In this document: one piece after another, positions 1 through 8,582 of the stretch
How positions within the stretch are numbered: the first letter of the stretch is position 1
How the letters are laid out: the number at the start of each line of letters is the position of its first letter
NCBI GenBank assembly: GCA_022767745.1
Contig: JALENN010000008.1
Coordinates: forward strand, 97,538-161,537
DNA: 64,000 nucleotides
Direction of reading: 5' to 3'
DNA from: Alistipes sp.
GTDB lineage: Bacteria > Bacteroidota > Bacteroidia > Bacteroidales > Rikenellaceae
The notes under the pieces: generated by a model
What the model was told of the DNA's origin: nothing
Databases searched by the model: none
Seen by the model: the letters and a program-made list of their open reading frames with translations, nothing else
Made by a program: the position numbers and the translations under genes

Positions 1-1
1 G

Positions 2-382
2 TTCGGCGCCACGACGGGACGTCCCCGCCGCTGCGGCTGGCTCGACATGGTGGCTCTGAAGTATGCCGTCATGATCAACGGCGTTACGGGCCTCATCATG
101 ATGAAGGCCGACGTGATGAACGACTTCGATACCATCAAGGTGGCTACGGCATACCGCATAGGCGGCGTGGAGACCGATGTCTTCCCCTATGAGGCTACGG
201 ATGACCTCGAGCCCGTATATACCGAGTTCAAGGGCTGGAAGTGCGACATCTGCGGCGTACGCAGCTACGAGGAGTTCCCCGCCGAGTTCAAGGCATACGT
301 CGAGTTCATCGAGCGCGAGACGGGTGTTCCCGTCAAGATCATCTCGGTGGGTCCCGACCGCAGCGAGACGGTGGTTCGATAA
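2..382 (+). CDS. purA: Adenylosuccinate synthetase, C-terminal part (5' end outside the window)
   Basis: This is the last 126 codons of a protein whose reading frame is already open at base 2. It opens with the PurA signature FGATTGRPRRCGWLD, which in this family lies in the C-terminal part of the nucleotide-binding site. PurA joins IMP and aspartate, using GTP, to make adenylosuccinate in cytoplasmic AMP synthesis. The rest (YAVMINGVTGL, then a K-D-V segment and the VPVKIISVGPDR tail) also fits the family, and the TAA stop is at 380-382. The next start codon follows within 10 bases, so the downstream secreted protein may be co-transcribed. Only the upstream truncation by the window edge is unusual. 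Confidence 0.96.
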   Translation, partial: FGATTGRPRRCGWLDMVALKYAVMINGVTGLIMMKADVMNDFDTIKVATAYRIGGVETDVFPYEATDDLEPVYTEFKGWKCDICGVRSYEEFPAEFKAYVEFIERETGVPVKIISVGPDRSETVVR

Positions 383-391
383 CCGGTGCCG

Positions 392-1654
392 ATGTCGGTG
401 CGCGGGTTGATATCATTGCTGCTTGCGGTCTGTGCGACGGCGTTGTCGCAGGCCCGCACGGCGGATGGCAACATGCAGCGCATGGTGCCGCGCCGCGCAT
501 GTGACTTTGTCAACTCGATAGGCGTGAATACCCACTTCGGGTATTACGACACGCAATACGGCCTCTACGAGGAGGTGTTGCGCCCGCGCCTGCTGGAGTT
601 GGGTGTGAAACATATACGCGACGGTACGTTCAATGCCGACGTGGCACGCAAATACCGCGAGGTGGGGCAGTCGGGCGTACGCCTGCTGCTGATCACCTCG
701 GCGGAGCGTGTGGCGGAGCAGGCCGAGGCCATCGGTCCCATGCTGTGGGGTGTCGAGGCCGTGAACGAACCCGACGGCCGCGGCGGCGACTGGGTCGGTG
801 TGGCGCGCCAGGCGCAGCAGCGGCTCTACGAGACGGTACGGGCCGATGCGTCGATGCGCGACGTGGCGGTTGTGGGTCTGTCGCTGGCCAATATCAAGGA
901 CAGTCCGGCGCGACTTGGCGACATATCGCAATGGATGGACTATGGGGGAATGCATCCCTATGCCGCAGGGCAATACCCTGCGCGGCATTGGGGATGGGGC
1001 ATGTCCATGGATGCGGCTCTGACGGAGGCGCGCCGCGTGAGCGGCAGCCGGCCGTTGCTGGTGACCGAGTGCGGCTACCACAACAAGGAGCGTAACCCGA
1101 ACCATCCGGGCGTGAGTGAACGCGCTGCGGCGATATATCACCTGCATCTCTTCTTCATATATTTCAATCAGGGTGTGGAGAGGAGCTACAAGTATGAATT
1201 GCTCGACCTCAGGAGGGACGATGCCATGACCGACATGGAGTGCCATTTCGGTCTGGTGCGGGCCGACGGGTCGGTAAAACCGTCGTTTACGGCCATCCGT
1301 AATCTGCTGCGGATCGTTGCCGACGACGCAAAGAGGGAATACAAGTGCCGGCCGCTGGCCGTAAAGGTTGAGACGCCCGAGGGCGTTACGGTGCGCACTA
1401 CGCTGTTGCAGACGAGCGACGGCAGATGGTTTCTGGCGCTGATGCGCGAGTGCGAGGTGTACGATCTCAAACGCATGAAGGATGTGGCGGTCGATCCCGT
1501 CGATGTCGTGGTGCGTACGGGGCGGCGTCTCGACGTGCGGCGTTATGTGCCGAACGAATCGGACACGGCCGTGTCCGCGTATGGGACGACGGATAGTGTG
1601 ACGGTGCCGCTGGGGGCCGAGGTGCAGATACTCGAGCTCGCACGCCGTCCGTAG
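392..1654 (+). CDS. Secreted glycoside-hydrolase-like TIM-barrel protein
   Basis: About 420 residues. A signal peptide (MSVRGLISLLLAVCATALS) favours the ATG at 392 over an in-frame GTG at 386, though the two cannot be told apart with certainty. Two acidic motifs look like those of clan GH-A retaining enzymes: AVNEPDG with Glu126 as the likely acid/base and LVTECGY with Glu226 as the likely nucleophile; GVNTHF near residue 45 and GMHPY near 187 fit barrel strands. The last ~100 residues look like a beta domain. The substrate cannot be read from sequence and I do not assign a GH family. The gene starts 9 bases after purA, an unrelated partner. A cytoplasmic role is excluded if the signal peptide is real. 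Confidence 0.7.
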   Translation: MSVRGLISLLLAVCATALSQARTADGNMQRMVPRRACDFVNSIGVNTHFGYYDTQYGLYEEVLRPRLLELGVKHIRDGTFNADVARKYREVGQSGVRLLLITSAERVAEQAEAIGPMLWGVEAVNEPDGRGGDWVGVARQAQQRLYETVRADASMRDVAVVGLSLANIKDSPARLGDISQWMDYGGMHPYAAGQYPARHWGWGMSMDAALTEARRVSGSRPLLVTECGYHNKERNPNHPGVSERAAAIYHLHLFFIYFNQGVERSYKYELLDLRRDDAMTDMECHFGLVRADGSVKPSFTAIRNLLRIVADDAKREYKCRPLAVKVETPEGVTVRTTLLQTSDGRWFLALMRECEVYDLKRMKDVAVDPVDVVVRTGRRLDVRRYVPNESDTAVSAYGTTDSVTVPLGAEVQILELARRP

Positions 1655-1781
1655 CATTCCGCCGCCGGCGTGGCGCTCTATATTAAAGGTATGGCGCGCC
1701 ACAGCGAATGGATTGAGAATAAGGAAAAAGGATTGTGGCCGCCGAGGCCCGTCCCCGACTTGAAACTAAAACTTATAACTG

Positions 1782-2660
1782 ATGAACAAAGCATTGAAAA
1801 TCGTTGTTCTGGCCAAGCAGGTGCCCGATACCCGCAATGTGGGTAAGGATGCCATGACTCCCGAAGGCACGGTTAACCGTGCGGCGCTGCCGGCCATTTT
1901 CAACCCCGAAGATCTGAATGCCCTCGAGCTCGCATTGCGCCTCAAGGAGCAGCGTCCGGGATCTACGGTGCATATTCTGACCATGGGCCCGTTCCGTGCC
2001 GCCGACATCATCCGTGAGGCGATGTTCCGCGGTGCCGACGGAGGCTACCTTCTCACCGACCGCAAGTTTGCGGGTGCCGATACTCTGGCTACGTCGTATG
2101 CCCTTTCGTGCGCGCTGCGCAAGATCGGCTACGACATTATCGTTGCCGGCCGTCAGGCTATCGACGGCGATACGGCGCAGGTAGGTCCGCAGGTGGCCGA
2201 AAAGCTCGGCCTGCCGCAGGTGACCTATGTCGAGGAGATCGAGTGTGCCGAGGGTGACAAGCTTGTTATCCGCCGCCGTCTGGACCACGGCAGCGAGGTT
2301 GTGGAATGCCCCATGCCCGCCGTCATCACGGTCAATGCGTCGGCCCCGGCGGCGCGCCCCAAGAACGCACGCCGCATCATGAAGTACAAGTATGCGATGA
2401 TACCTACGGAGATTGCCGCCGCCCCCGACTCTGAGCAGGCTGCAATGGTCGCTGCGCGAGACTATCTGAAGATCACGGAGCTGACCGTCGCCGACATCGA
2501 CACCGACGAGAACCAGCTCGGTTTCGCCGGCTCGCCCACCAAGGTGAAGAAGATCGAGAACATCGTCTTCCAGGCCAAGGAGGCGAAGCGTCTGACGGGC
2601 GCCGATGCCGATATAAATGAACTGATGGTGGAACTTATTGCGAGCCATACGCTCGGTTAA
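1782..2660 (+). CDS. etfB: Electron transfer flavoprotein, beta subunit
   Basis: 292 residues, the beta half of the FAD-containing ETF heterodimer that takes electrons from acyl-CoA dehydrogenases in the cytoplasm. It begins KIVVLAKQVPDT, has the FNPEDLNALELALRLKE segment, and then TDRKFAGADTLATSYAL and AGRQAIDGDTAQVGPQ. The last two segments are close to those of the clostridial and FixAB-like (electron-bifurcating) ETF group rather than the mitochondrial-type group, as I remember these families. etfA follows after 15 bases and an acyl-CoA dehydrogenase lies 2 kb downstream, so the three probably act together. No TAnnTTTG box is visible in the 127 bases before the gene. Confidence 0.95.
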   Translation: MNKALKIVVLAKQVPDTRNVGKDAMTPEGTVNRAALPAIFNPEDLNALELALRLKEQRPGSTVHILTMGPFRAADIIREAMFRGADGGYLLTDRKFAGADTLATSYALSCALRKIGYDIIVAGRQAIDGDTAQVGPQVAEKLGLPQVTYVEEIECAEGDKLVIRRRLDHGSEVVECPMPAVITVNASAPAARPKNARRIMKYKYAMIPTEIAAAPDSEQAAMVAARDYLKITELTVADIDTDENQLGFAGSPTKVKKIENIVFQAKEAKRLTGADADINELMVELIASHTLG

Positions 2661-2663
2661 TCG

Positions 2664-2670
2664 AAGGAGG
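2664..2670 (+). promoter_or_regulatory. Strong Shine-Dalgarno sequence before etfA
   Basis: AAGGAGG lies five bases before the etfA ATG. Most genes here have no recognisable Shine-Dalgarno sequence, as is usual in Bacteroidota, so this one stands out and fixes the etfA start. It may ensure balanced translation of the two ETF subunits. Confidence 0.6.
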
Positions 2671-2675
2671 GTATC

Positions 2676-3695
2676 ATGAATAACATATTCGTATATATAG
2701 AACTCGAAAACGGCGCTGTCGCCGACGTGAGCCTCGAGCTGCTCACCAAGGGACGCGAGCTGGCCGACCGCTTGGGCGTGAAGCTCGAGGCCGTGGCCAT
2801 AGGCGAGAACCTCGCCGGCATAGAGAAGGAGCTGGCCAAGTATGGAGCCGATACGGTATGGGTGGCTGACGATGCGATCTTCGCACCGTTCCGCACGCTG
2901 CCCCACACCTCGGTCATGTGCGGCCTTATCGAGGCCGAGAAGCCGCAGATCGTACTGTTCGGCGCCACGCCCGTGGGCCGAGACTTCGCGCCGCGCGTAT
3001 CGTCGGCGCTGCACAGCGGTCTTACGGCCGACTGTACGCAGCTCGAGATCGGCGACCACAAGGATGCCAAGACGGGCAAGGAGTACAAGGACCTGCTCTA
3101 TCAGATACGTCCCGCGTTCGGCGGTAACATCATAGCATGGATCGTCAACCCCGACCACCGTCCACAGATGGCCACGGTGCGCGAGGGGGTTATGCGCAAG
3201 GCCGAGATGGCTACGCCCGCCGCAGGCGAGGTGAAGCCCATCGCATGGCGTGACTATGTGAAGGATACGGATCTTGCCGTGCGCATCATCGACCGCCATA
3301 TCGAGGAGCGCAAGATCAACATCAAGGGTGCGAGCGTGATCGTGGCCGGAGGCTACGGCATGGGCTCGAAGGAGAACTTCAAACTGGTGCACGAGCTGGC
3401 CGAGGTGCTGGGTGCCGAGGTGGGTGCAAGCCGCGCCGCCGTCGATGCCGGCTTCACGGAGCATGCGCGTCAGGTGGGACAGACGGGTGTTACGGTGCGT
3501 CCCAAGCTCTACATCGCCTGCGGTATCTCGGGACAGATACAGCACACGGCGGGTATGGACCAGTCGTCGATGATAATCTCGATCAACACCGACCCCGAGG
3601 CTCCGATCAACAAGATCGCCGACTACGCCATCACGGGCGACGTGAACGAGGTTATACCCAAGATGATCAAGTATTACAAGCAAAATTCGAAGTAA
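2676..3695 (+). CDS. etfA: Electron transfer flavoprotein, alpha subunit
   Basis: 339 residues, typical length for EtfA. The N-terminal half has the ETF alpha/beta-type fold (FVYIELENG, then LFGATPVGRDFAPRVSS). The C-terminal FAD domain shows the family signature from GASVIVAGGYGMGS through SRAAVDAGF and KLYIACGISGQIQHTAGM to INTDPEAPI. It binds FAD and, with EtfB, carries electrons from an acyl-CoA dehydrogenase to a quinone reductase or, in bifurcating types, between NADH, ferredoxin and acyl-CoA. No ETF:quinone oxidoreductase or ferredoxin oxidoreductase gene is present in this window, so the electron partner is unknown. A strong ribosome-binding site precedes it. Confidence 0.95.
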   Translation: MNNIFVYIELENGAVADVSLELLTKGRELADRLGVKLEAVAIGENLAGIEKELAKYGADTVWVADDAIFAPFRTLPHTSVMCGLIEAEKPQIVLFGATPVGRDFAPRVSSALHSGLTADCTQLEIGDHKDAKTGKEYKDLLYQIRPAFGGNIIAWIVNPDHRPQMATVREGVMRKAEMATPAAGEVKPIAWRDYVKDTDLAVRIIDRHIEERKINIKGASVIVAGGYGMGSKENFKLVHELAEVLGAEVGASRAAVDAGFTEHARQVGQTGVTVRPKLYIACGISGQIQHTAGMDQSSMIISINTDPEAPINKIADYAITGDVNEVIPKMIKYYKQNSK

Positions 3696-3699
3696 CCCC

Positions 3700-4398
3700 A
3701 TGAAAAGGCTTCTCTTTCTGGTCGGAGCACTGTGTATGGCGGCGGCGGTCGATGCGCAGGAGATCACTCCTGCCGATGTGACGTTCGACGATATGCGTGT
3801 GGTACTGGAGAGTGCCGGATTTGAAACCTACGCCTATGACCTCAGCTCGTTGCTCGAAGAAGATACGCGTTATGAAGTGGCTGTCTCTGTTAAGGAGTAT
3901 GACGGGGGCAAGGAGCCTGTCGATGACTGGACATTCCATCTCGGTTCTACACGGGTGCTGTTGAGTGATTTCTCGGCCGAGACGCGTGCGGAGATTCCCG
4001 ATAGCATGCTGTTGGATAAGAAACGTGGCATTGTCCGTCAGAGCGGACGACTTGTATTGGGACGTTACCCGTCGATGACCGATTCGGTTGCACGATGGGT
4101 ATTTAGTCTGGAGAACGGCGGCCGCGGGTCGATGCAGCTCGATCTGAAGGCCGTACAAGTGCCCGACAAAGAACCCTTTTACAGCTATGAGTCGCGTCCG
4201 TTCGCGAAGAGCGGCTTTGAGGCGGGGAAGTTCATCCCGCTGGTATTTTTCGGCTCGATGTGGTACGACGAGAAGGCCGGTGTCTATCGTCAATGCGGCG
4301 AGAGTGAGATCGCTCCCGACCTGTCGAGTGAGATAGTGGGTTCCGTGCCGCACTTCTATGTGATGGGCGTAGTATTAACACCGAAGAAGGAGGAGTAA
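3700..4398 (+). CDS. Secreted protein of unknown function, possibly DUF5041
   Basis: 232 residues with a signal peptide ending VDAQ. It resembles a small Bacteroidota-restricted secreted family that I associate with DUF5041, though I am not certain of the number. No catalytic motif is visible. It starts four bases after etfA and ends 26 bases before the acyl-CoA dehydrogenase, so it sits inside what should otherwise be an etfBA-acd operon. Its G+C content looks lower and its codon use looser than its neighbours, which may mean a later insertion. Function unknown. Confidence 0.6.
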   Translation: MKRLLFLVGALCMAAAVDAQEITPADVTFDDMRVVLESAGFETYAYDLSSLLEEDTRYEVAVSVKEYDGGKEPVDDWTFHLGSTRVLLSDFSAETRAEIPDSMLLDKKRGIVRQSGRLVLGRYPSMTDSVARWVFSLENGGRGSMQLDLKAVQVPDKEPFYSYESRPFAKSGFEAGKFIPLVFFGSMWYDEKAGVYRQCGESEIAPDLSSEIVGSVPHFYVMGVVLTPKKEE

Positions 4399-4424
4399 AC
4401 AAAACGAAAAAACGAAACAGAATT

Positions 4425-6149
4425 ATGGCCAATTTCTTTTTAGATAATAAGGATTTGCAGTTCCAGCTCTCGCATCCGCTGATGCAGAAGATCGTGGAAC
4501 TGAAGGAGCGCGGCTTCGCCGAGAAGGATCTCTACGACTACGCTCCGCAGAATTTCGAGGATGCCATGGACTCGTACCGCCGCGTTATGGAGATCGCGGG
4601 CGAGGTGTGCGGCGACGTTATCGCCCCGAACGCCGAGGGTGTCGACCATGAGGGTCCGCGCGTGGTGAACGACCACGTGGAGTACGCTTCGGGTACGGTC
4701 GAGAACATGAAGGCCGTGGTCGATGCCGGCCTCAGCGGCCTTACGTTGCCGCGCAAGTACGACGGTCTGAACTTCCCGCTCATCTGCTTCGTCATGGCCA
4801 ACGAGATGGTGGCCCGTGCCGATGCCAGCTTCGAGAACATATGGGGACTGCAGGACTGCGCCGAGACTATCAACGAGTTCGCCTCGGAGGAGCAGAAGCA
4901 GAAGTACCTGCCGTGGGTGTCGGCCGGAGCGACGTGCGCCATGGCGCTGACGGAGCCCGATGCCGGTTCTGATCTGGGTGCCGTGATGTTGAAGGCAACG
5001 TGGTCGGAGGAGAATGGCACATGGCTGCTCAACGGTGTGAAGCGCTTCATCACCAACGGCGACGGCGACGTCTCGCTGGTGCTGGCACGCACCGAGGAGG
5101 GTACGACCGACGCACGCGGTCTGTCGATGCTCATCTACGACAAGCGCAACGGCGGCGTGAAGGTTCGCCGTATAGAGAACAAGTTGGGTATCAAGGGTTC
5201 GCCCACGTGTGAACTGGTCTTCACAAATGCTCCCGCGGAGCTGGTCGGCGACCGCAAGATGGGCCTTATCAAATATGTGATGTCGCTGATGAACGCCGCC
5301 CGTCTGGGTATCGGCGCGCAGTCGGTGGGTCTGTGCGAGGCGGCTTACCGCGAGGCGCTGAAGTATGCCGGCGAGCGTATGCAGTTCGGCAAGCCCATCA
5401 TCAAGTTCGCGGCCGTTGCGGAGATGCTGTCGAACATGCGTGCCAAGCTGCACGGCGCCCGTGCGCTGCTGTATGAGACGGCGCGTTTCGTCGAGATCTA
5501 CAAGCAGTACATGCACATCTCGTCGGAGCGTTCGCTCGAGCCCGAGGAGCGTCAGGAGATGAAGTTCTACAACCGTCTGGCCGACGGCTTTACGCCGCTG
5601 GTGAAGCTCTTCTCGTCGGAGTACGCCAACCAGCTGGCTTACGACGCTATTCAGATCCACGGCGGTTCGGGTTTCATGAAGGACTACGCCTGCGAGCGTC
5701 TCTACCGTGATGCCCGTATCATGAATATCTACGAGGGTACGTCGCAGCTGCAGGTCGTTGCTGCCATCAACGCCGTGACGAAGGGTACCTTCGCCGAGCA
5801 GATCTCGCGTTACGACGAGGCCGTGTATTGCGAGGCCATGCAGCCCGTTGTGGCCAAGCTGCGCGAGTTGCGTGCAACGTTCGACGCCATGGTGGCGCGT
5901 GTCGAGGAGGTGAACCGCGAGCATGCGGGTTACAAGGATCTGCACGCACGCCGTCTGGTGGAGAGCGCGGGACACATCATCATTACCTACCTGCTGGCAC
6001 GCGAGGCCGGCGAGGCTGCGGAGTATGTGTCGGACGCCAAGCTCTTCCTGAAGATAGCCGAGGCGAACATCGCCGCCGCGTCTACCGCCATCAACAACTC
6101 GGAGGGCAGCGACGTAGATCTGATCCACGAGGTGGAGGCCGCCTGCTAA
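4425..6149 (+). CDS. Acyl-CoA dehydrogenase with C-terminal extension
   Basis: 574 residues, longer than the usual ~380 because of an extra C-terminal helical domain as in the large acyl-CoA dehydrogenases. Family motifs are clear: CAMALTEPDAGSDLGA (172-186, FAD/substrate), GVKRFITNGD (204-213), GERMQFGKPI (316-325) and AIQIHGGSGFMKDY. Glu437 in IYEGTSQLQ is the expected catalytic base. The enzyme oxidises an acyl-CoA at C2-C3, or reduces an enoyl-CoA in anaerobes, passing electrons to ETF. etfBA lies just upstream, supporting a functional unit. In an anaerobic gut bacterium the reducing direction is plausible, but that is inference. Confidence 0.93.
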   Translation: MANFFLDNKDLQFQLSHPLMQKIVELKERGFAEKDLYDYAPQNFEDAMDSYRRVMEIAGEVCGDVIAPNAEGVDHEGPRVVNDHVEYASGTVENMKAVVDAGLSGLTLPRKYDGLNFPLICFVMANEMVARADASFENIWGLQDCAETINEFASEEQKQKYLPWVSAGATCAMALTEPDAGSDLGAVMLKATWSEENGTWLLNGVKRFITNGDGDVSLVLARTEEGTTDARGLSMLIYDKRNGGVKVRRIENKLGIKGSPTCELVFTNAPAELVGDRKMGLIKYVMSLMNAARLGIGAQSVGLCEAAYREALKYAGERMQFGKPIIKFAAVAEMLSNMRAKLHGARALLYETARFVEIYKQYMHISSERSLEPEERQEMKFYNRLADGFTPLVKLFSSEYANQLAYDAIQIHGGSGFMKDYACERLYRDARIMNIYEGTSQLQVVAAINAVTKGTFAEQISRYDEAVYCEAMQPVVAKLRELRATFDAMVARVEEVNREHAGYKDLHARRLVESAGHIIITYLLAREAGEAAEYVSDAKLFLKIAEANIAAASTAINNSEGSDVDLIHEVEAAC

Positions 6150-6168
6150 CGACGGCGCGCTGAAAGTG

Positions 6169-6206
6169 AAAACGGAGGGGCTGCGCAAGCCACCTCCGTT
6201 TTTTGG
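6169..6206 (+). terminator. Rho-independent terminator after the acyl-CoA dehydrogenase
   Basis: AAACGGAGGGGC and GCCACCTCCGTTT form a G+C-rich stem (small bulge) followed at once by a run of T. It separates the etf/acyl-CoA dehydrogenase unit from the secreted esterase-like gene. Confidence 0.85.
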
Positions 6207-6229
6207 TTTTCAACACAAAATATCGAGAC

Positions 6230-7408
6230 ATGAGACGATTTGTCAGGATAGGGCTGGCTACGATGCTGGCCGTAAGCGTCGCGGGCGCAGCCTTCTGCAG
6301 AGATGCGGGTCACAGCCGTGCGTTGAGTGCCAGAAAGGCCGAGACGATGGCTTCGGAGCTGTGGGAATGGAAGAAGGCGGAACTCAAGGAGGCGTATGGC
6401 CGTATGTGGGAGACGCGGTGTATGGAGCTGGGCGATCTGCGCATGCCGTTCTGGTATGCCGTGTATGGCGGGAAGCCTGCCGAGGGGCGCAGCCTCTACA
6501 TCTCGATGCACGGCGGCGGCAACACGGCCCCCGAGGTGAACGATGGGCAGTGGGAGAACCAGAAACGCTTGTACCGTCCCGCCGAGGGCGTGTATCTTGC
6601 ACCGCGTGCGGCTGTGGACGACTGGAACATGTGGTTCCGCCCCCATATCGACACTCTGTTCGACATGATCATACGCATGGCCGTGGTTATGGAGGATGTC
6701 GATCCGGACCGGGTCTATCTTATGGGCTATTCGGCGGGTGGTGACGGTGTCTACCGCATGGCGCCGCGCATGGCAGACCACTGGGCAGCGGCGTCGATGA
6801 TGGCGGGGCACCCGGGCGAGTCGTCGCCCGTGAACCTCCGCAACATCGGTTACATGATATGGATGGGAGGCAAGGATGCGGCCTACGACCGCAACACGCT
6901 GGCTGCGGAGTACGGGCGGCGGATGGATTCGCTGCAGCGCGACGACCCCGAAGGCTATCTCCACCAGACACACATCCTGCCCGAGTGCGGCCACTGGATG
7001 AACCGTGCCGACACGGTTGCCGTCGAGTGGATGTCGCGTCTGCGACGCAACCCCTATCCCGGGCGTATCGTATGGCGTCAGGAGCCGAGCAACCCGCGCG
7101 AGACGTTCTACTATCTCTCGGTGCCGGCCGGGGAGGCTGCCGGCGGGCGTGAGGTGCATGTCGACCGTGACGGCAATACATTCACCGTTACGCGCAACGA
7201 CTACCGTACGCTGCGCATATGGCTCAACGACCGTTTCGTCGACCTGTCGAAGCCCGTGCGTGTGGTTGTCGACGGGCGCGAGGTGTTCCGCGGCAAGGTG
7301 AAACGCCGTGCGGAACATATCGCCGCGACGGTCGACAGCCGTGTCGATCCCGACTATATATTCAGTGCCGTGCTGGAGATCTGCGACGGCGAATGCCGCG
7401 CACTGTGA
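6230..7408 (+). CDS. Secreted alpha/beta-hydrolase, esterase-like
   Basis: 392 residues from the ATG at 6230; an in-frame TTG at 6203 lies in the terminator tail and is not used. A signal peptide (MRRFVRIGLATMLAVSVAGA) exports it. The fold markers are LYISMHGGGN (oxyanion region), LMGYSAGGDG with the nucleophile Ser in the GxSxG elbow, and ECGHWM with the likely catalytic His. WMGGKDAAY probably precedes the catalytic acid. This order matches polyhydroxybutyrate-depolymerase/feruloyl-esterase-like carboxylesterases. The C-terminal ~110 residues look like a beta domain. The substrate is unknown; a dietary or host ester is a guess. Confidence 0.75.
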   Translation: MRRFVRIGLATMLAVSVAGAAFCRDAGHSRALSARKAETMASELWEWKKAELKEAYGRMWETRCMELGDLRMPFWYAVYGGKPAEGRSLYISMHGGGNTAPEVNDGQWENQKRLYRPAEGVYLAPRAAVDDWNMWFRPHIDTLFDMIIRMAVVMEDVDPDRVYLMGYSAGGDGVYRMAPRMADHWAAASMMAGHPGESSPVNLRNIGYMIWMGGKDAAYDRNTLAAEYGRRMDSLQRDDPEGYLHQTHILPECGHWMNRADTVAVEWMSRLRRNPYPGRIVWRQEPSNPRETFYYLSVPAGEAAGGREVHVDRDGNTFTVTRNDYRTLRIWLNDRFVDLSKPVRVVVDGREVFRGKVKRRAEHIAATVDSRVDPDYIFSAVLEICDGECRAL

Positions 7409-7427
7409 TGCGTCGGCGGACGTGAAA

Positions 7428-7471
7428 ACGACGGCGGGATGAGTTTTCTCTACTACTCATCCCGCCGTCGT
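7428..7471. terminator. Bidirectional terminator between convergent genes
   Basis: A near-perfect 17-base inverted repeat (ACGACGGCGGGATGAGT and its complement) with a 10-base loop sits between the convergent esterase-like gene and the DUF4855-like lipoprotein gene. It is placed to stop transcription from both sides. Confidence 0.8.
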
Positions 7472-7491
7472 ATTTGCTGCATGCCGCCGCT

Positions 7492-8550
7492 TTATTTGTC
7501 GCCGTAGAACTCTTTCTGTCGTTTGGCGATGATGTCGGCCAGTCGCTTGTAGAGAGCGTAGTCCTCTTCGGTCCCGTGGCGCAGCAGCGAGAAGGCGTTG
7601 TTGCCCTGGTAGTAGGCCAGGTCGTTGTTCTCGAAGATGCCGTTGCGCTCGTACGAGTCGATGTAGGCCGTCATGCGCGCTGCGCGGCCCTTGCCCTGCA
7701 GGGCGTTCTCGTCGAACTCCATCTCGAGCGACATGCCGGCCTCGGTTGCCAGGCGGCAGGTCTCGTCGATGCGCGAGTCGGGTATGGCGTCGTTGAAGAA
7801 GTGGTTGGGCTGCAGGTAGGCGTTGTCGAAGCCCAACTCGCGCCACTGGTTGTAGCCGTCGGACTTGAAATAGGGTATCCAGTAGAAGTCGAGACCCTTC
7901 TCGTGTATGTAGTCCGACACCTCGGCTACGAAGGTGCGGGTGTTGGTTGCCTCCTCGGCCAGCCAGTAGAATCCGCACAGCTGCAGGTTGTCGAGCCCCG
8001 CGGCCGCAAAACGCTCGATGAGCAGGTCGATGTACCACTTGCAGGCGGCGGTGCGGTCGGCGTCGTTGTTGAAGTCGAGGCTGCGGCCGTCGATCTGGCC
8101 CCAGTCGGTCTGGCCGGGTATGGGCTCGGGCAGCGAGAGCACCACCTTGCGGCGGTGGAACGGCCCGGGTATGCGCTCGCGCATCTTGCCCACGCACTCG
8201 TTCAGCGCAGCTATGTCGCGCCCGGGGGTGAGGTACTTGTCGATGAGTCCGACCCAGTCCTGCTGGCGTGCGCCCGTGGGGGTGTAGCCCGAGGCGTAGG
8301 TCAGGCCCGTACCGCTGTGTATCTCGAGGAAGAGAAAGCCGTCGAAGAGCCACTCGGGGTTGTCGCCGTCGGTGGCGACGTAGTCGGCAAACTGCTCGGC
8401 GTTCCAGTTGACGGTGCGGTGCTCGCCGCCGTCGTATATGAGTACGAGGTCGCGTACGGGTGCGCGTCCTACCTTCGAACCGCCGCATGAGATGCACATC
8501 ATGCTCAGCGCAAGAATCAGAAACAGGATGAGTGAGTGAGGTTGTTTCAT
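7492..8550 (-). CDS. DUF4855-like lipoprotein
   Basis: 352 residues with a lipoprotein signal (hydrophobic stretch then ISCGG, Cys around residue 22). The body has VLIYDGGEHRTVNWNAEQF, LFLEIHSG, LSLPEPIPGQ, GFYWLAEEA and FYWIPYF, a pattern I recognise from DUF4855, a TIM-barrel-like family found in Firmicutes and Bacteroidota and often near polysaccharide genes. A role on carbohydrate is therefore likely, but no activity is established. It lies 32 bases after the two SMR genes on the same strand and may be read from the same promoter. Confidence 0.65.
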   Translation of the reverse strand: MKQPHSLILFLILALSMMCISCGGSKVGRAPVRDLVLIYDGGEHRTVNWNAEQFADYVATDGDNPEWLFDGFLFLEIHSGTGLTYASGYTPTGARQQDWVGLIDKYLTPGRDIAALNECVGKMRERIPGPFHRRKVVLSLPEPIPGQTDWGQIDGRSLDFNNDADRTAACKWYIDLLIERFAAAGLDNLQLCGFYWLAEEATNTRTFVAEVSDYIHEKGLDFYWIPYFKSDGYNQWRELGFDNAYLQPNHFFNDAIPDSRIDETCRLATEAGMSLEMEFDENALQGKGRAARMTAYIDSYERNGIFENNDLAYYQGNNAFSLLRHGTEEDYALYKRLADIIAKRQKEFYGDK

Positions 8551-8582
8551 GGAAAATGGTGGTTAGTGGTTTTATGGTTACG

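Noticed and set aside
1773..3767. 664-codon open frame on the minus strand across etfB and etfA
   Set aside because: It is antisense to two well-conserved genes, is full of His/Arg/Gly/Leu runs with no domain, and is a by-product of G+C-rich third positions.
4440..6188. 582-codon minus-strand frame over the acyl-CoA dehydrogenase
   Set aside because: Same reason: a shadow frame with no recognisable protein features.
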